Position numbers and translations under genes: made by a program | Part shown: positions 20,005 through 31,101 of the stretch, in pieces | Position numbering within the stretch: the first letter of the stretch is position 1 | Layout of the letters: the number at the start of each line of letters is the position of its first letter | Assembly (NCBI RefSeq): GCF_001029105.3 | Contig: NZ_CP011807.3 | Location: 1,984,001-2,048,000, forward strand | DNA length: 64,000 nt | From: Pandoraea faecigallinarum | GTDB lineage: Bacteria; Pseudomonadota; Gammaproteobacteria; Burkholderiales; Burkholderiaceae | Reading direction: 5' to 3' | The notes under the pieces: model-generated | Database searches by the model: none | Told to the model about the DNA's origin: nothing | The model's input: the letters and a program-made list of their open reading frames with translations, nothing else

Positions 20005-22484
20005 AGTCCTCCCCCGGATCCGGATGTCGTATCGCTTTCCAACGGTAACAGAATACAAAAAGTACAACCATTCCGCACGCCGTCGACTTCATTGTTTTCT
20101 ACCCACAGACGGCCGTGGTGCGATTCGATGATCGAGCGACAAATGTTCAGGCCCATGCCCATGCCATCCGATTTGGTGCTAAAGAAGGGTTCAAACAACC
20201 GTTCGATAGTCGCTTCGTCGACGCCAGGCCCGTGATCGGACACCTGGAATTCGATGGATTTGTCGCGCCGCTCCACATGTAAACGAACCGTCGGATCGCG
20301 TCGTTGACCGGGCGGTGGCGTATAACCGTGCATCGCTTCCGCCGCGTTCTTGAGCAGGTTCATCAGCACCTGTTCAATGAGCACAGGGTCGACGTTGATC
20401 TGTGGCAGTCCTGCCGGAAGCTCCGTGACGATACGAATGCGACGCTTGCGCGCTTCGATCTCCGCGAGACCCACGGCATCCGCCACGATCTCATAAATTG
20501 ATGACGGTTGGCGTTTCGGTTCGCTGCGTTTCACGAACGCACGAATCCGCTTGATGATCATGCCCGCGCGAACCGCTTGCTGCGAAGTCTTCTCAAGGGC
20601 GGGAAGCAGGGTTTCAGGCGACGTACGCCCCGCACGCACGAGCGCGGCGGTGCCCATGCAGTAGTTATTGATGGCCGCCAGAGGCTGGTTGAGCTCGTGG
20701 GCCAGCGAGGACGCCATCTCGCCCATCGTCGTCAGACGTCCGGTAAATTGCAGTCGCTCCTCTTCCTGACGCGCCAGCTCTTCCGCATGACGACGGGCAG
20801 TAATGTCCGTTGCCACTTGCAACTGCGCCAAATGTCCGTCGACCCATTGAATGTACTGACGTCGGACTTCGAACCATTTCTGATGCGCGGGTAGGTAGAT
20901 TTCCTGGGTTTCCGCGGCAGTGTCGGTCAACGATGCGGCGGGCAAGCCGGCGAAAGCGTCGACCATGTCGATGTGATCGAGCGATGTCGGCGACAGCTCT
21001 CCGCCCCCCGACAATTCGAGGTGGCCTTCCGGGCGCGTTCCGAACAATTGCCGATAGTAGCGGTTGGCAAAGAGCAGTTCGGCCTTGTCGACCGCGAGGA
21101 CCGACACCGAGGCATCAAGGCTTTCGAGCACGGTCGTGAACCGTTCGTGCGCGGCAGCGAGTTCCTCGCGAGCACGTTTGGGTTCGCTGATGTCGGTCAG
21201 CGAAGACATCCAGCCCGTTTGACGCCCGTGCGCGTCCACAAGCGGGGAGACGAACATCCGCGCGTAGAAAATCGTACCGTCCTTGCGCTGCACGCGAATT
21301 TCGAAACCATGCGACGGCGCCTTGCCACGCAGCGTCATATCGATACGGCGCTGCATTTCGTGGATGTCGTCCTTCGGCCAATACGGATACGGTGGCGCGC
21401 GGTTCATCAGGTCGGGCTCATCCCAACCCGTCATGCGGCAAAACGCCGGGTTCACATAAGTGATGTGCCCCTGGAGATCGAGGACTCGCATGCCGATCAC
21501 AATGGAGTTTTCCATTGCCCGGCGGAACGACGTCTCGTTGAACAACGCCTGTTGTGCTTCGAATCGCTGACGGGTATGTCGCCACAGACTCCAGAGGCTC
21601 CAGAGCACGAAACACGACAGGCCGGCAATCAGCCAGACCAGCGTGTTGTTGACGAAATTGCCGACGGCCGGATACGAATAGATGCGCACTGCCAGACTGT
21701 GGCCTGGCGGATCGAGAAGCAATTCGTAGGAAACGTCGCGAGGCAACGGCGGGCGCGTCGAGGTGGTGGCCAGCTCGTTGTTGTGCGTGTCGATGAACGA
21801 TACCTTGAACTTGTCGCCGAGCTCCTGCGGGAGTTCGTGGATCAGCAGGCCCTCGACCGAATACACCGCACTGATCGTGCCCAGGAATTCCCGCTCCCGC
21901 AGGACGGGCACCTGCACCACGATGTAGCTTGCGCCGGAGGCATCATAAATGAGGGTGGAATAGGCCGACCGGCGTGAATCGCGCGCTGCGCGAAACGCGA
22001 CCAACAACTCGTCCTCCATCGGATGCTGCGCCGAGCCCTGCAGCCGCGAGGCGAAGGGGGAGTCCGCCGGGACCGCCCATTTGGGGCGTTGCGACGCGTC
22101 GAGCCAGTTCATGAAGACAATGTCCGCATGATTCTGCATCAGTTCGCTCGCCGTGTTCTGGAAGTGCGCGATGTCCTGCGGTTTGGCTGCCGTATCGCGC
22201 GCCAGGGAGCTGATCTGGTCCTGAATGGCCAGCATATTCAGGCGGATCTGCTGCTGCGCCCACGCGACATTTCGATAAAGCGTGTCCTGCTGCTGCTCCG
22301 TCTCCCGCCGGTTCAGGCTCCAGAGAATCAAACTCATCACCACAAGGAAGATCACAATGGAGACGAGCGGCACCAGCAAGTAGTAATGCGACTCCGCGAA
22401 CCCCTGCAACCAACGGTTGGAACGGGCAGGCGTAGCTGCGGACCGGGACGGTGGGGAGGAGTTTGCGAGGCGTGGCGAAAGCAT
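20001..22484 (-). CDS. PAS-domain sensor histidine kinase (FixL/DctB-like)
   Basis: 827-residue membrane kinase: TM1 about 34-57, a large periplasmic sensor region (58-278, with a Cache-like SAYSTLIYDASGASYIVVQVP stretch), and TM2 about 279-301. Two PAS domains (about 318-437 and 448-565) precede a FixL/DctB-type dimerisation domain with phospho-acceptor H596 (SSLAHELNQPLAAINNY). The HATPase domain has the N-box NLLKNAAEA (709-717), DHGPGVD and the GMGMGLN lid. PAS residues typical of FixL heme binding are not evident, so an oxygen-sensing role is not supported. It pairs with the overlapping response regulator and diverges from aceE. Confidence 0.93.
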   Translation of the reverse strand: MLSPRLANSSPPSRSAATPARSNRWLQGFAESHYYLLVPLVSIVIFLVVMSLILWSLNRRETEQQQDTLYRNVAWAQQQIRLNMLAIQDQISSLARDTAAKPQDIAHFQNTASELMQNHADIVFMNWLDASQRPKWAVPADSPFASRLQGSAQHPMEDELLVAFRAARDSRRSAYSTLIYDASGASYIVVQVPVLREREFLGTISAVYSVEGLLIHELPQELGDKFKVSFIDTHNNELATTSTRPPLPRDVSYELLLDPPGHSLAVRIYSYPAVGNFVNNTLVWLIAGLSCFVLWSLWSLWRHTRQRFEAQQALFNETSFRRAMENSIVIGMRVLDLQGHITYVNPAFCRMTGWDEPDLMNRAPPYPYWPKDDIHEMQRRIDMTLRGKAPSHGFEIRVQRKDGTIFYARMFVSPLVDAHGRQTGWMSSLTDISEPKRAREELAAAHERFTTVLESLDASVSVLAVDKAELLFANRYYRQLFGTRPEGHLELSGGGELSPTSLDHIDMVDAFAGLPAASLTDTAAETQEIYLPAHQKWFEVRRQYIQWVDGHLAQLQVATDITARRHAEELARQEEERLQFTGRLTTMGEMASSLAHELNQPLAAINNYCMGTAALVRAGRTSPETLLPALEKTSQQAVRAGMIIKRIRAFVKRSEPKRQPSSIYEIVADAVGLAEIEARKRRIRIVTELPAGLPQINVDPVLIEQVLMNLLKNAAEAMHGYTPPPGQRRDPTVRLHVERRDKSIEFQVSDHGPGVDEATIERLFEPFFSTKSDGMGMGLNICRSIIESHHGRLWVENNEVDGVRNGCTFCILLPLESDTTSGSGGGL

Positions 22485-22826
22485 GCCGAGATTGTAGCGC
22501 AGGCCAGCCCGTTTCCCGCTGTCATGGTGCGATGAGCGCTGCTTTTCGGAAGTGTCCGATCCTTTTGGTAAGACGGCTTCTCAAAGTCATGCTGAGACCG
22601 ATCGGTACGACCGGAATCCATGATCTTATGGTGTCGGCAACCTATTGATTTTATGTGCACTGCAGCAGAATTCCGTATTATGAAAATTGCTATCGTAATC
22701 TGAAATTTCGCTTGCGAAGGCAGGATTATCCTTCGTACAATGCCCCGGTAAAAATGCCGGTAGGCCCGTCCATGAAGCGGGTTACGACCATTACGCCAAC
22801 CCGCTAACGACAGACAAGGAGACACC
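22485..22826. other. Divergent promoter region between sensor kinase and aceE
   Basis: 342 bp that must carry promoters for both directions. The aceE-proximal part holds the promoter and inverted repeat listed separately; the kinase-proximal part shows no clear boxes. AT content is visibly higher around 22660-22740 than in the flanking genes. Confidence 0.55.
22712..22741 (+). promoter_or_regulatory. Candidate aceE promoter with operator-like inverted repeat in the spacer
   Basis: TTGCGA (22712-22717) and TACAAT (22736-22741) are 18 bp apart, a fair sigma70 pair, 86 bp before the aceE ATG. Between them lies a perfect inverted repeat CGAAGG-N9-CCTTCG (22715-22735) overlapping the -35 element, positioned as a repressor site would be. 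The cognate regulator is unknown; it does not resemble the E. coli PdhR site. Confidence 0.45.
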
Positions 22827-25514
<2,688 letters not shown>

Positions 25515-25535
25515 AGGTACGCTGCGTGCAGCGCG

Positions 25536-25571
25536 CGCCGTGCCGGCCGCCCCCCAGCGGCTGGCACGGCG
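25536..25571 (+). promoter_or_regulatory. Intercistronic hairpin aceE-aceF
   Basis: A 15-bp stem (CGCCGTGCCGGCCGC with GCGGCTGGCACGGCG, one G-U pair) and loop CCCCCA lie in the 98-bp gap between aceE and aceF, with no T tract after it. It is therefore more likely an mRNA-stabilising or processing element than a terminator. Confidence 0.5.
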
Positions 25572-25612
25572 TGTGACGCACGTCAAGCGAAGCCTCGAGG
25601 AGACTGTGGAAA

Positions 25613-27298
25613 ATGAGTCAAGTGATCGAAGTGAAAGTCCCGGATATCGGCGACTTCAAGGACTTGCCCGTAATCGAAGTGCTGGTCAAGGCGGGCGACA
25701 AGATCGACGCCGAGCAGGCCCTGATCACGCTGGAGTCGGATAAGGCCACAATGGATGTGCCGAGCCCTGCCGCGGGTGTCATCAAGGCGATGAACCTGAA
25801 AGTCGGTGATGAAGTGTCCGAGGGCTCTCTTATTCTGACGCTCGAGACGGCGAACGGCTCGGGCGCGCAAGCCAACGGTGCTGCCGCGCCTGCGGCGGCA
25901 CCCGCCGCTGCTGCGCCTCAGGCGGCGGCCCCGGCGGCAGCACCGACCCCACCGGCTGCCCCGGCTGCCGCGGCGTCGGGCGGCACGAGCAAGATCGACG
26001 TGAAGGTGCCGGATATCGGCGGTTACGACGACGTGCCCGTGATCGAAGTGCTGGTGAAGGTCGGCGATACCGTCACCGCCGAGCAGTCGCTCGTCACGCT
26101 GGAATCGGACAAGGCATCGATGGACGTGCCGAGCCCGGCCGCAGGCGTGGTGAAGGAGTTGAAGGTCAACGTTGGCGACAAGGTTTCCGAAGGTTCGCTG
26201 ATTCTCGTGCTGGAAGGTGCGGCATCGGCGTCCGCCGCGCCGGCGAGGGCGGCTGCGGCTCCTGCCGCTGCGCCGGCACCTCAGGCGGCCGCACCGGTAC
26301 CGGTAGCAGCGCCTGCGCCGGCGCCTGCCGCAACTGCTGCCGCCCCCGCGCCCGCGGCAGCCCCGGGCAGTCAGCCGATCAGCCACGCCAGCCCGTCGGT
26401 ACGCAAGTTCGCACGTGAACTGGGTGTGGACGTAACGCAAGTCAAGGGTACGGGTCCGAAGGGCCGCGTGGTTGTCGAGGACGTGCGTAACTTCGTGAAG
26501 AGCGCACTCGCAGGCAACCGCCCGGCAGCGGCAAGCGCTGCGCCGGCAGGCGGCGGCGAACTGAATCTCCTGCCGTGGCCGAAGGTCGACTTCGCGAAGT
26601 ATGGTCCGGTCGAGCCGAAGGCACTGTCGCGCATCAAGAAGATCTCGGGCGCGAACCTGCACCGTAACTGGGTGATGATTCCGCACGTCACGAACAACGA
26701 CGAAGCCGATATCAGCGAACTCGAAGCGTTCCGCGTGCAGTTGAACAAGGAAAACGAAAAGGCCGGTATCAAGGTGACGATGCTCGCGTTCGTAATCAAG
26801 GCCTGCGTGCTCGCGCTGAAGAAATTCCCGACGTTCAACGCCAGCCTCGATGGCGACAATCTCGTCTTCAAGCAGTACTTCCACATCGGTTTTGCTGCCG
26901 ACACACCGAACGGCCTCGTCGTGCCGGTCGTTCGCGATGCCGACAAGAAGGGAGTATTCGAGATCGCCCGCGAAACATCGGAACTGGCAAAGCTCGCCCG
27001 TGAAGGCAAGCTCAAGCCGGATCAAATGCAAGGCGGCTGCTTCTCCATTTCGTCGCTCGGCGGTATTGGCGGCACGACCTTCACGCCGATCATCAATGCG
27101 CCCGAAGTGGCCATCCTCGGCCTGTCGCGTTCGTATCAGAAGCCGGTGTGGGACGACAGCAAGCAACAGTTCGTGCCGCAACTGACGCTGCCGCTGTCGC
27201 TGTCCTACGATCACCGTGTGATCGATGGCGCAGAAGCCGCACGCTTCAACGCCTACCTGGGGCAACTGTTGGCGGACTTCCGTCGCGCGATGCTGTAA
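25613..27298 (+). CDS. aceF: Pyruvate dehydrogenase E2, dihydrolipoamide acetyltransferase
   Basis: Core subunit of the complex. 561 residues: two lipoyl domains with lipoylated lysines K44 and K167 in ESDKATMD and ESDKASMD, each followed by a long Ala/Pro linker. The peripheral-subunit-binding domain is at about 262-298 ([16 protein letters not shown]), and the catalytic domain at about 330-561 has active-site H534 and D538 in SYDHRVIDG. Two rather than three lipoyl domains is normal for Burkholderiales. GGAG is followed by the ATG. Confidence 0.97.
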   Translation: MSQVIEVKVPDIGDFKDLPVIEVLVKAGDKIDAEQALITLESDKATMDVPSPAAGVIKAMNLKVGDEVSEGSLILTLETANGSGAQANGAAAPAAAPAAAAPQAAAPAAAPTPPAAPAAAASGGTSKIDVKVPDIGGYDDVPVIEVLVKVGDTVTAEQSLVTLESDKASMDVPSPAAGVVKELKVNVGDKVSEGSLILVLEGAASASAAPARAAAAPAAAPAPQAAAPVPVAAPAPAPAATAAAPAPAAAPGSQPISHASPSVRKFARELGVDVTQVKGTGPKGRVVVEDVRNFVKSALAGNRPAAASAAPAGGGELNLLPWPKVDFAKYGPVEPKALSRIKKISGANLHRNWVMIPHVTNNDEADISELEAFRVQLNKENEKAGIKVTMLAFVIKACVLALKKFPTFNASLDGDNLVFKQYFHIGFAADTPNGLVVPVVRDADKKGVFEIARETSELAKLAREGKLKPDQMQGGCFSISSLGGIGGTTFTPIINAPEVAILGLSRSYQKPVWDDSKQQFVPQLTLPLSLSYDHRVIDGAEAARFNAYLGQLLADFRRAML

Positions 27299-27300
27299 TG

Positions 27301-27343
27301 GCGTGGGCCGCGGGTAGCGCGTGCGCGCGCCGGCGGCCCACGC
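27301..27343 (+). promoter_or_regulatory. Intercistronic hairpin aceF-proteasome homologue
   Basis: A perfect 11-bp stem GCGTGGGCCGC / GCGGCCCACGC (27301-27311 with 27333-27343) encloses a further GCGC-rich self-complementary region. It begins 2 bp after the aceF stop and has no T tract. It probably affects mRNA stability or the relative expression of the downstream genes. Confidence 0.45.
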
Positions 27344-27376
27344 GCTAGCTTCGGGATTTTGGATGGGGAGGGCAAC

Positions 27377-27958
27377 ATGACCACCGTGGTAGTCGTCAAG
27401 AAGGCAGGCGAGATCGCCATTGCCGCCGATTCGCTCGTGACGTTCGGGGACACTCGGCTGTCGCAATCCTACGAAGAGAACCGCAAGGTTTTCCTCGTGG
27501 GCGATTCGTATGTCGGCCTGGCCGGCACGACGGCGCATTTTCCGGTCATGCGCGCGATTCTCTCCGGCATGGCCGACGAGTGCCGTCTGCATTCGCGCGA
27601 CGAGGTTTTCCGCACGTTCTGCCGCGTCCATCAGAAGCTCAAGGAAGAGTATTTCCTTAACACGAAGGAAGAGGAAGACGACCCGTACGAGTCGTCGCAG
27701 ATCACCAGCGTGATTGCGAATCCGACCGGGATCTACGGGGTTTATTCCTACCGGGAAGTGTTTGTTTTCGATCGGTTCTGGGGGATCGGTTCGGGGCGCA
27801 ACTTCGCGCTCGGCGCCATGTATGCCCTCTACGACCAGGATCTGAGCGCACGTGCCATCGCCGAAGCGGGCGTGAAGGCGGGGGCCGAATTCGACAAGAG
27901 TTCGGCGGGCCCGTTTCAGGTACATGCGTTTCCGATCGATACCACCATCAAGTCATAA
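27377..27958 (+). CDS. Proteasome-like Ntn-hydrolase (betaproteobacterial proteasome homologue, BPH)
   Basis: 193-residue HslV/20S-beta-like protease subunit. Removing the initiator Met exposes Thr1 (TTVVVVKKAGEIAIAADS), with D17 in the position of the catalytic Asp. A Lys in ENRKVF (K36 after processing) fits the active-site Lys33 of HslV, and IGSGRNFALGAMYAL matches the HslV GSG...A-helix. The ATG at 27377 follows GGGGAGGG. No ATPase partner (hslU) is adjacent, which fits BPH, a class described in betaproteobacteria that forms a double-heptamer ring, rather than hslV. It lies between E2 and E3 genes of pyruvate dehydrogenase, 20 bp before lpdA. Such genes are often mislabelled. Substrates are unknown. 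Confidence 0.8.
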   Translation: MTTVVVVKKAGEIAIAADSLVTFGDTRLSQSYEENRKVFLVGDSYVGLAGTTAHFPVMRAILSGMADECRLHSRDEVFRTFCRVHQKLKEEYFLNTKEEEDDPYESSQITSVIANPTGIYGVYSYREVFVFDRFWGIGSGRNFALGAMYALYDQDLSARAIAEAGVKAGAEFDKSSAGPFQVHAFPIDTTIKS

Positions 27959-27978
27959 ATGCGACAGGGAGACCCCGC

Positions 27979-29748
27979 ATGAGTCTCATTGAAGTCAAAG
28001 TGCCGGATATCGGCGCAGAGGGCGTAGACGTCATCGAGGTGATGATCAAGCCCGGCGACAAGATCGCCAAGGATGCGTCGCTCATTACGCTGGAATCCGA
28101 CAAGGCTTCCATGGAAGTGCCGTCCGAAGTGTCGGGCACCGTCAAGGAAGTGAAGATCAAAGTGGGCGACAAGGCCAGTGAAGGCACGCTGATCGCCATC
28201 GTCGAAGCTGAAGAGGCGGATGCTGGCAAGCCGGTAGCCCAGGCGGCAGCGCCTGCACCGGCAGCACCGGCAGCTGTGCCCGCTGCGGTGTCGAGCGCCC
28301 CGGCACCGGTGGCCGCCAGGCATACCGGTGGCGCCGATATCGAATGTGATGTCCTCGTGCTGGGTGCCGGTCCAGGTGGATATTCGGCCGCGTTCCGAAG
28401 CGCCGATCTGGGGCGCAAGACAGTTCTCGTGGAACGTTACGCCACGCTGGGAGGCGTTTGCCTGAACGTGGGTTGCATTCCGTCGAAGGCACTGCTGCAT
28501 ACGGCGGCCGTACTCGAGGAAGCGCAGTCGCTCGGTCATCACGGCATTTCGTTCGCGAAGCCGGAAGTCGATCTCGACAAGTTGCGCGCGTACAAGGAAA
28601 GCGTGGTCGGCAAGCTCACCGGTGGTCTGGCTGGCATGGCCAAGATGCGCAAGGTCGAAGTCGTCCATGGCGTCGGCACGTTCCTCGACGCGAATCATGT
28701 CGAAGTCGTCGGCAAGGAAGGTAGCAAGCGTGTCGTGAAGTTTGCGCAGGCGATCATCGCTGCCGGTTCGCAAGCGGTGAAACTGCCGTTCCTGCCGGAA
28801 GATCCGCGCATCGTCGATTCGACGGGGGCGTTGGAACTGCGTCAGATCCCGAAGAAGATGCTTGTCATTGGTGGTGGCATCATCGGTCTCGAAATGGCGA
28901 CGGTCTACAGCGCGCTGGGCGCAGAGATCGATGTCGTGGAAATGCTCGATGGTCTCATGCAGGGTGCCGACCGCGATCTGGTCAAGGTGTGGCAGAAGAT
29001 GAACGAAAAGCGTTTTGGTCGCGTCATGCTCAAGACCAAGACGGTGGGTGCCGAAGCGAAGGCCGACGGCATCTACGTGAAGTTCGAAGGCGAGGCCGCA
29101 CCGGCAGAAGCGCAGCGCTACGATCTCGTCCTGGTCGCGGTGGGGCGTAGCCCGAACGGCAAGAAGATCGGCGCGGAGAACGCTGGCGTGGCGGTGGGCG
29201 ATCGCGGGTTCATTTCGGTGGACAAGCAGATGCGCACCAATGTGCCGAACATCTTCGCGATCGGCGATATCGTCGGTCAGCCGATGCTGGCGCACAAGGC
29301 CGTGCACGAAGCGCACGTGGCCGCCGAAGCAGCCAACGGCGAGAAGGCCTACTTCGACGCAATTCAGATCCCGTCGGTGGCTTACACCGATCCGGAAGTG
29401 GCCTGGGCCGGCAAGACGGAAGATCAGCTCAAGGCAGAAGGCGTGAAGTACGGCAAAGCCGTGTTCCCATGGGCAGCGTCGGGCCGTGCCATTGCGAACG
29501 GTCGCGATGAAGGCTTCACCAAGGTGCTGTTCGACGAGCAGACGCATCGCATCGTTGGCGGCGCTATCGTCGGCACGCATGCAGGCGATCTGATCGGCGA
29601 ACTCTGCCTGGCCGTCGAAATGGGGGCCGACGCCGTCGACATCGGTAAGACGATTCATCCGCACCCAACGTTGGCCGAATCCGTCGGTATGGCCGCCGAG
29701 ATTTACGAAGGCGTTTGCACCGACGTACCGCCGCCGCGCAAAAAGTAA
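27979..29748 (+). CDS. lpdA: Dihydrolipoamide dehydrogenase (E3) with N-terminal lipoyl domain
   Basis: Flavoprotein that reoxidises dihydrolipoyl groups of the pyruvate dehydrogenase complex with NAD. 589 residues: an extra lipoyl domain at 1-80 (K42 in ESDKASME), an Ala/Pro linker to about 112, the FAD-binding GAGPGGYSA (about 129-137), redox-active C161/C166 in GGVCLNVGCIPSK, the NAD site GGGIIGLE and the C-terminal His-Glu pair HPHPTLAE. The fused lipoyl domain is a known feature of some betaproteobacterial and Neisseria E3 enzymes. Confidence 0.97.
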   Translation: MSLIEVKVPDIGAEGVDVIEVMIKPGDKIAKDASLITLESDKASMEVPSEVSGTVKEVKIKVGDKASEGTLIAIVEAEEADAGKPVAQAAAPAPAAPAAVPAAVSSAPAPVAARHTGGADIECDVLVLGAGPGGYSAAFRSADLGRKTVLVERYATLGGVCLNVGCIPSKALLHTAAVLEEAQSLGHHGISFAKPEVDLDKLRAYKESVVGKLTGGLAGMAKMRKVEVVHGVGTFLDANHVEVVGKEGSKRVVKFAQAIIAAGSQAVKLPFLPEDPRIVDSTGALELRQIPKKMLVIGGGIIGLEMATVYSALGAEIDVVEMLDGLMQGADRDLVKVWQKMNEKRFGRVMLKTKTVGAEAKADGIYVKFEGEAAPAEAQRYDLVLVAVGRSPNGKKIGAENAGVAVGDRGFISVDKQMRTNVPNIFAIGDIVGQPMLAHKAVHEAHVAAEAANGEKAYFDAIQIPSVAYTDPEVAWAGKTEDQLKAEGVKYGKAVFPWAASGRAIANGRDEGFTKVLFDEQTHRIVGGAIVGTHAGDLIGELCLAVEMGADAVDIGKTIHPHPTLAESVGMAAEIYEGVCTDVPPPRKK

Positions 29749-29771
29749 TCCGCCCGCGCGAGCGCCAAATG

Positions 29772-29807
29772 AAAAACCGCCGTTCCAACAGGAATGGCGG
29801 TTTTTTT
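29772..29807 (+). terminator. Terminator of the pyruvate dehydrogenase operon
   Basis: Stem ACCGCCGTTCC / GGAATGGCGGT with one G-U pair, loop AACA, A tract upstream and seven T residues downstream; it is 24 bp after lpdA. A clear intrinsic terminator. Confidence 0.9.
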
Positions 29808-29824
29808 ATGGGTGCCGAACAAGC

Positions 29825-29842
29825 GGAACGCCGTGGCGTTCC
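29825..29842. repeat. 18-bp perfect palindrome
   Basis: GGAACGCC-GT-GGCGTTCC in the lpdA-phaP intergenic region. Purpose unknown; nearby are a GGTACC-TGC-GGTACC palindrome (29908-29922) and the phaP terminator. Confidence 0.5.
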
Positions 29843-29877
29843 CGGTCGCGCACGTTGGCGCAGGTCGGCGCACGCAA

Positions 29878-29903
29878 AGAAAAACCCGGCGAAGGCCAGG
29901 TTT
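29878..29903 (-). terminator. Probable phaP terminator
   Basis: On the minus strand AACCTGGC-CTTC-GCCGGGTT forms an 8-bp stem (one G-U) with a CTTC tetraloop followed by TTTTC. It lies about 130 bp beyond the phaP stop. Confidence 0.55.
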
Positions 29904-30034
29904 GAAAGGTACCTGCGGTACCGAGGAGACAACTGGGTATGGCTACCCCTTGGGATGCACCGACAAGGGGTACAGCGACACGGGGTATAGCGACAGACGG
30001 TTGACGTCGCTCGTCAAGGCAGGACGGCTATCGA

Positions 30035-30595
30035 TTACTTCTTGGCGCTGGCAGCACGCGACGCCTGAGCCGCAGCCTTCGAGGCAACGTTGGTCGCGGC
30101 AGCGAAGTTCGTCTCCGCGATTTCCACGGCTTGCTTGGTGGCCTTCTGCACACTGTCGAACGCGCTGTTGGCGGCGGACAGGGCCGACTTGGCCAATGCA
30201 ACCGCCGACTCCGAACCGGCCGGGGCGTTCTTGGCCAGGTTGTCGAACAGCGCTTGCACGTTCTGCGAGCCTTCGGCGAGTTGCGCTTCGGCGACCTTGG
30301 TCACTTCGGCTTGCGTCGACGACGCGATTTCGTACAGGTGACGGCCGTAGGCGAGGGCCTTCTCGGCGGCCGGCTGGACCAGATTGGCTTGCAGCGCGAG
30401 CAACTCTTGCGCGTCCTTCACTGCGAATGCCTTCTGGGCGGTCGATGCGGACTCGGCCAGCGAGGCCTTCACGGCTTGCAGATTCAGCTCGACCAGCTTT
30501 TCAACGCCTTCGAAGGCTTTGTTGGTCAGGCCAAACAGGGTTTCCAGATTGGCTTTGTGGGCAGCTGCGAATTGCTCGGGGGTCAGAAACGACAT
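30035..30595 (-). CDS. phaP: Phasin, polyhydroxyalkanoate granule-associated protein
   Basis: Amphipathic coat protein of PHA (polyhydroxybutyrate) granules. The 186-residue protein is almost entirely helical, Ala/Gln/Glu-rich, starts with the typical [18 protein letters not shown], and contains the phasin core ([16 protein letters not shown]). The C-terminal tail is Ala/Lys-rich ([12 protein letters not shown]). AGGAGA lies 5 bp before the ATG. Two palindromic operators upstream suggest control by the PHA-responsive repressor PhaR, as known for phaP in Ralstonia/Cupriavidus. Confidence 0.95.
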   Translation of the reverse strand: MSFLTPEQFAAAHKANLETLFGLTNKAFEGVEKLVELNLQAVKASLAESASTAQKAFAVKDAQELLALQANLVQPAAEKALAYGRHLYEIASSTQAEVTKVAEAQLAEGSQNVQALFDNLAKNAPAGSESAVALAKSALSAANSAFDSVQKATKQAVEIAETNFAAATNVASKAAAQASRAASAKK

Positions 30596-30713
30596 GGCGT
30601 TCTCCTATGGTGTCATACACAACATATGGACCCGCTCCGTGTTCGCTAGTTGGTTCTCACCTTATGGCGGTGAAACCACGGTTGGGGCCTTCTCAAATTC
30701 GGTGCGATTTCTT

Positions 30714-30728
30714 TTGTGCATCGCACAA
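30714..30728. promoter_or_regulatory. phaP operator 1 (candidate PhaR site)
   Basis: Perfect 15-bp palindrome TTGTGC-ATC-GCACAA, 119 bp upstream of the phaP ATG. Its arms are identical to the core of operator 2. Confidence 0.6.
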
Positions 30729-30766
30729 TTGCAAGTGTAGAGATATTTTTGCGGGTGTCAAGTCAT

Positions 30767-30785
30767 ATTTGTGCGTTGCACAAAT
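30767..30785. promoter_or_regulatory. phaP operator 2 (candidate PhaR site)
   Basis: Perfect 19-bp palindrome ATTTGTGC-GTT-GCACAAAT. Its centre is 55 bp from that of operator 1 (about five helical turns), so cooperative binding or looping is plausible. Confidence 0.6.
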
Positions 30786-31101
30786 TCAACAAAAGCTTAA
30801 TAAATCAAAAACTTGGGATCCCGTCTTTGCTCGTCTACCTCGCGATGCGGCGAGCCGCCCACGCGCCGTGAACCCTTGATTGGTGCGGCTTTGCACCGTG
30901 ATTTTCCTTGCCGAGCGCACCATTTTGGCTCGCCCGCGCACGCGGCCGGGCGATGGTACTATCGATCAGTTCCGGCACTGGCGGGGCGGTTACGCGATGC
31001 GGGCAGGCCATCGTTTAGAGGCTTGTCTCGCATCTGCCGCTCGCCGGTGCCGCTGTCATTCAACGCTTTTCGCGCGCCGCACTCATCGGCCATCCGCATC
31101 G

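Larger units (their letters stand above)
30596..31101. other. Intergenic region between phaP and deacetylase gene
   Basis: 506 bp divergent region. It carries the two phaP operators (30714-30728 and 30767-30785) in a locally AT-rich segment (about 30700-30820). The remaining GC-rich 280 bp before the deacetylase ATG shows no supported gene; an in-frame extension of that gene back to 30880 is open but lacks family-like sequence. Confidence 0.6.

Noticed and set aside
20004..22484. FixL-type oxygen-sensing function of the PAS kinase
   Set aside because: Heme-ligand context typical of FixL PAS domains was not visible; only the kinase architecture is supported.
25583..27925. Minus-strand frame of about 780 codons opposite aceF and the proteasome homologue
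   Set aside because: Same shadow effect; long Arg/Gly/Cys runs are the complement of the Ala/Pro linkers of E2.
30880..31101. Extended N-terminus of the deacetylase
   Set aside because: Open in frame, but Arg/Cys-rich with no family-like sequence. The ATG at 31102 begins with the motif expected at the fold start.
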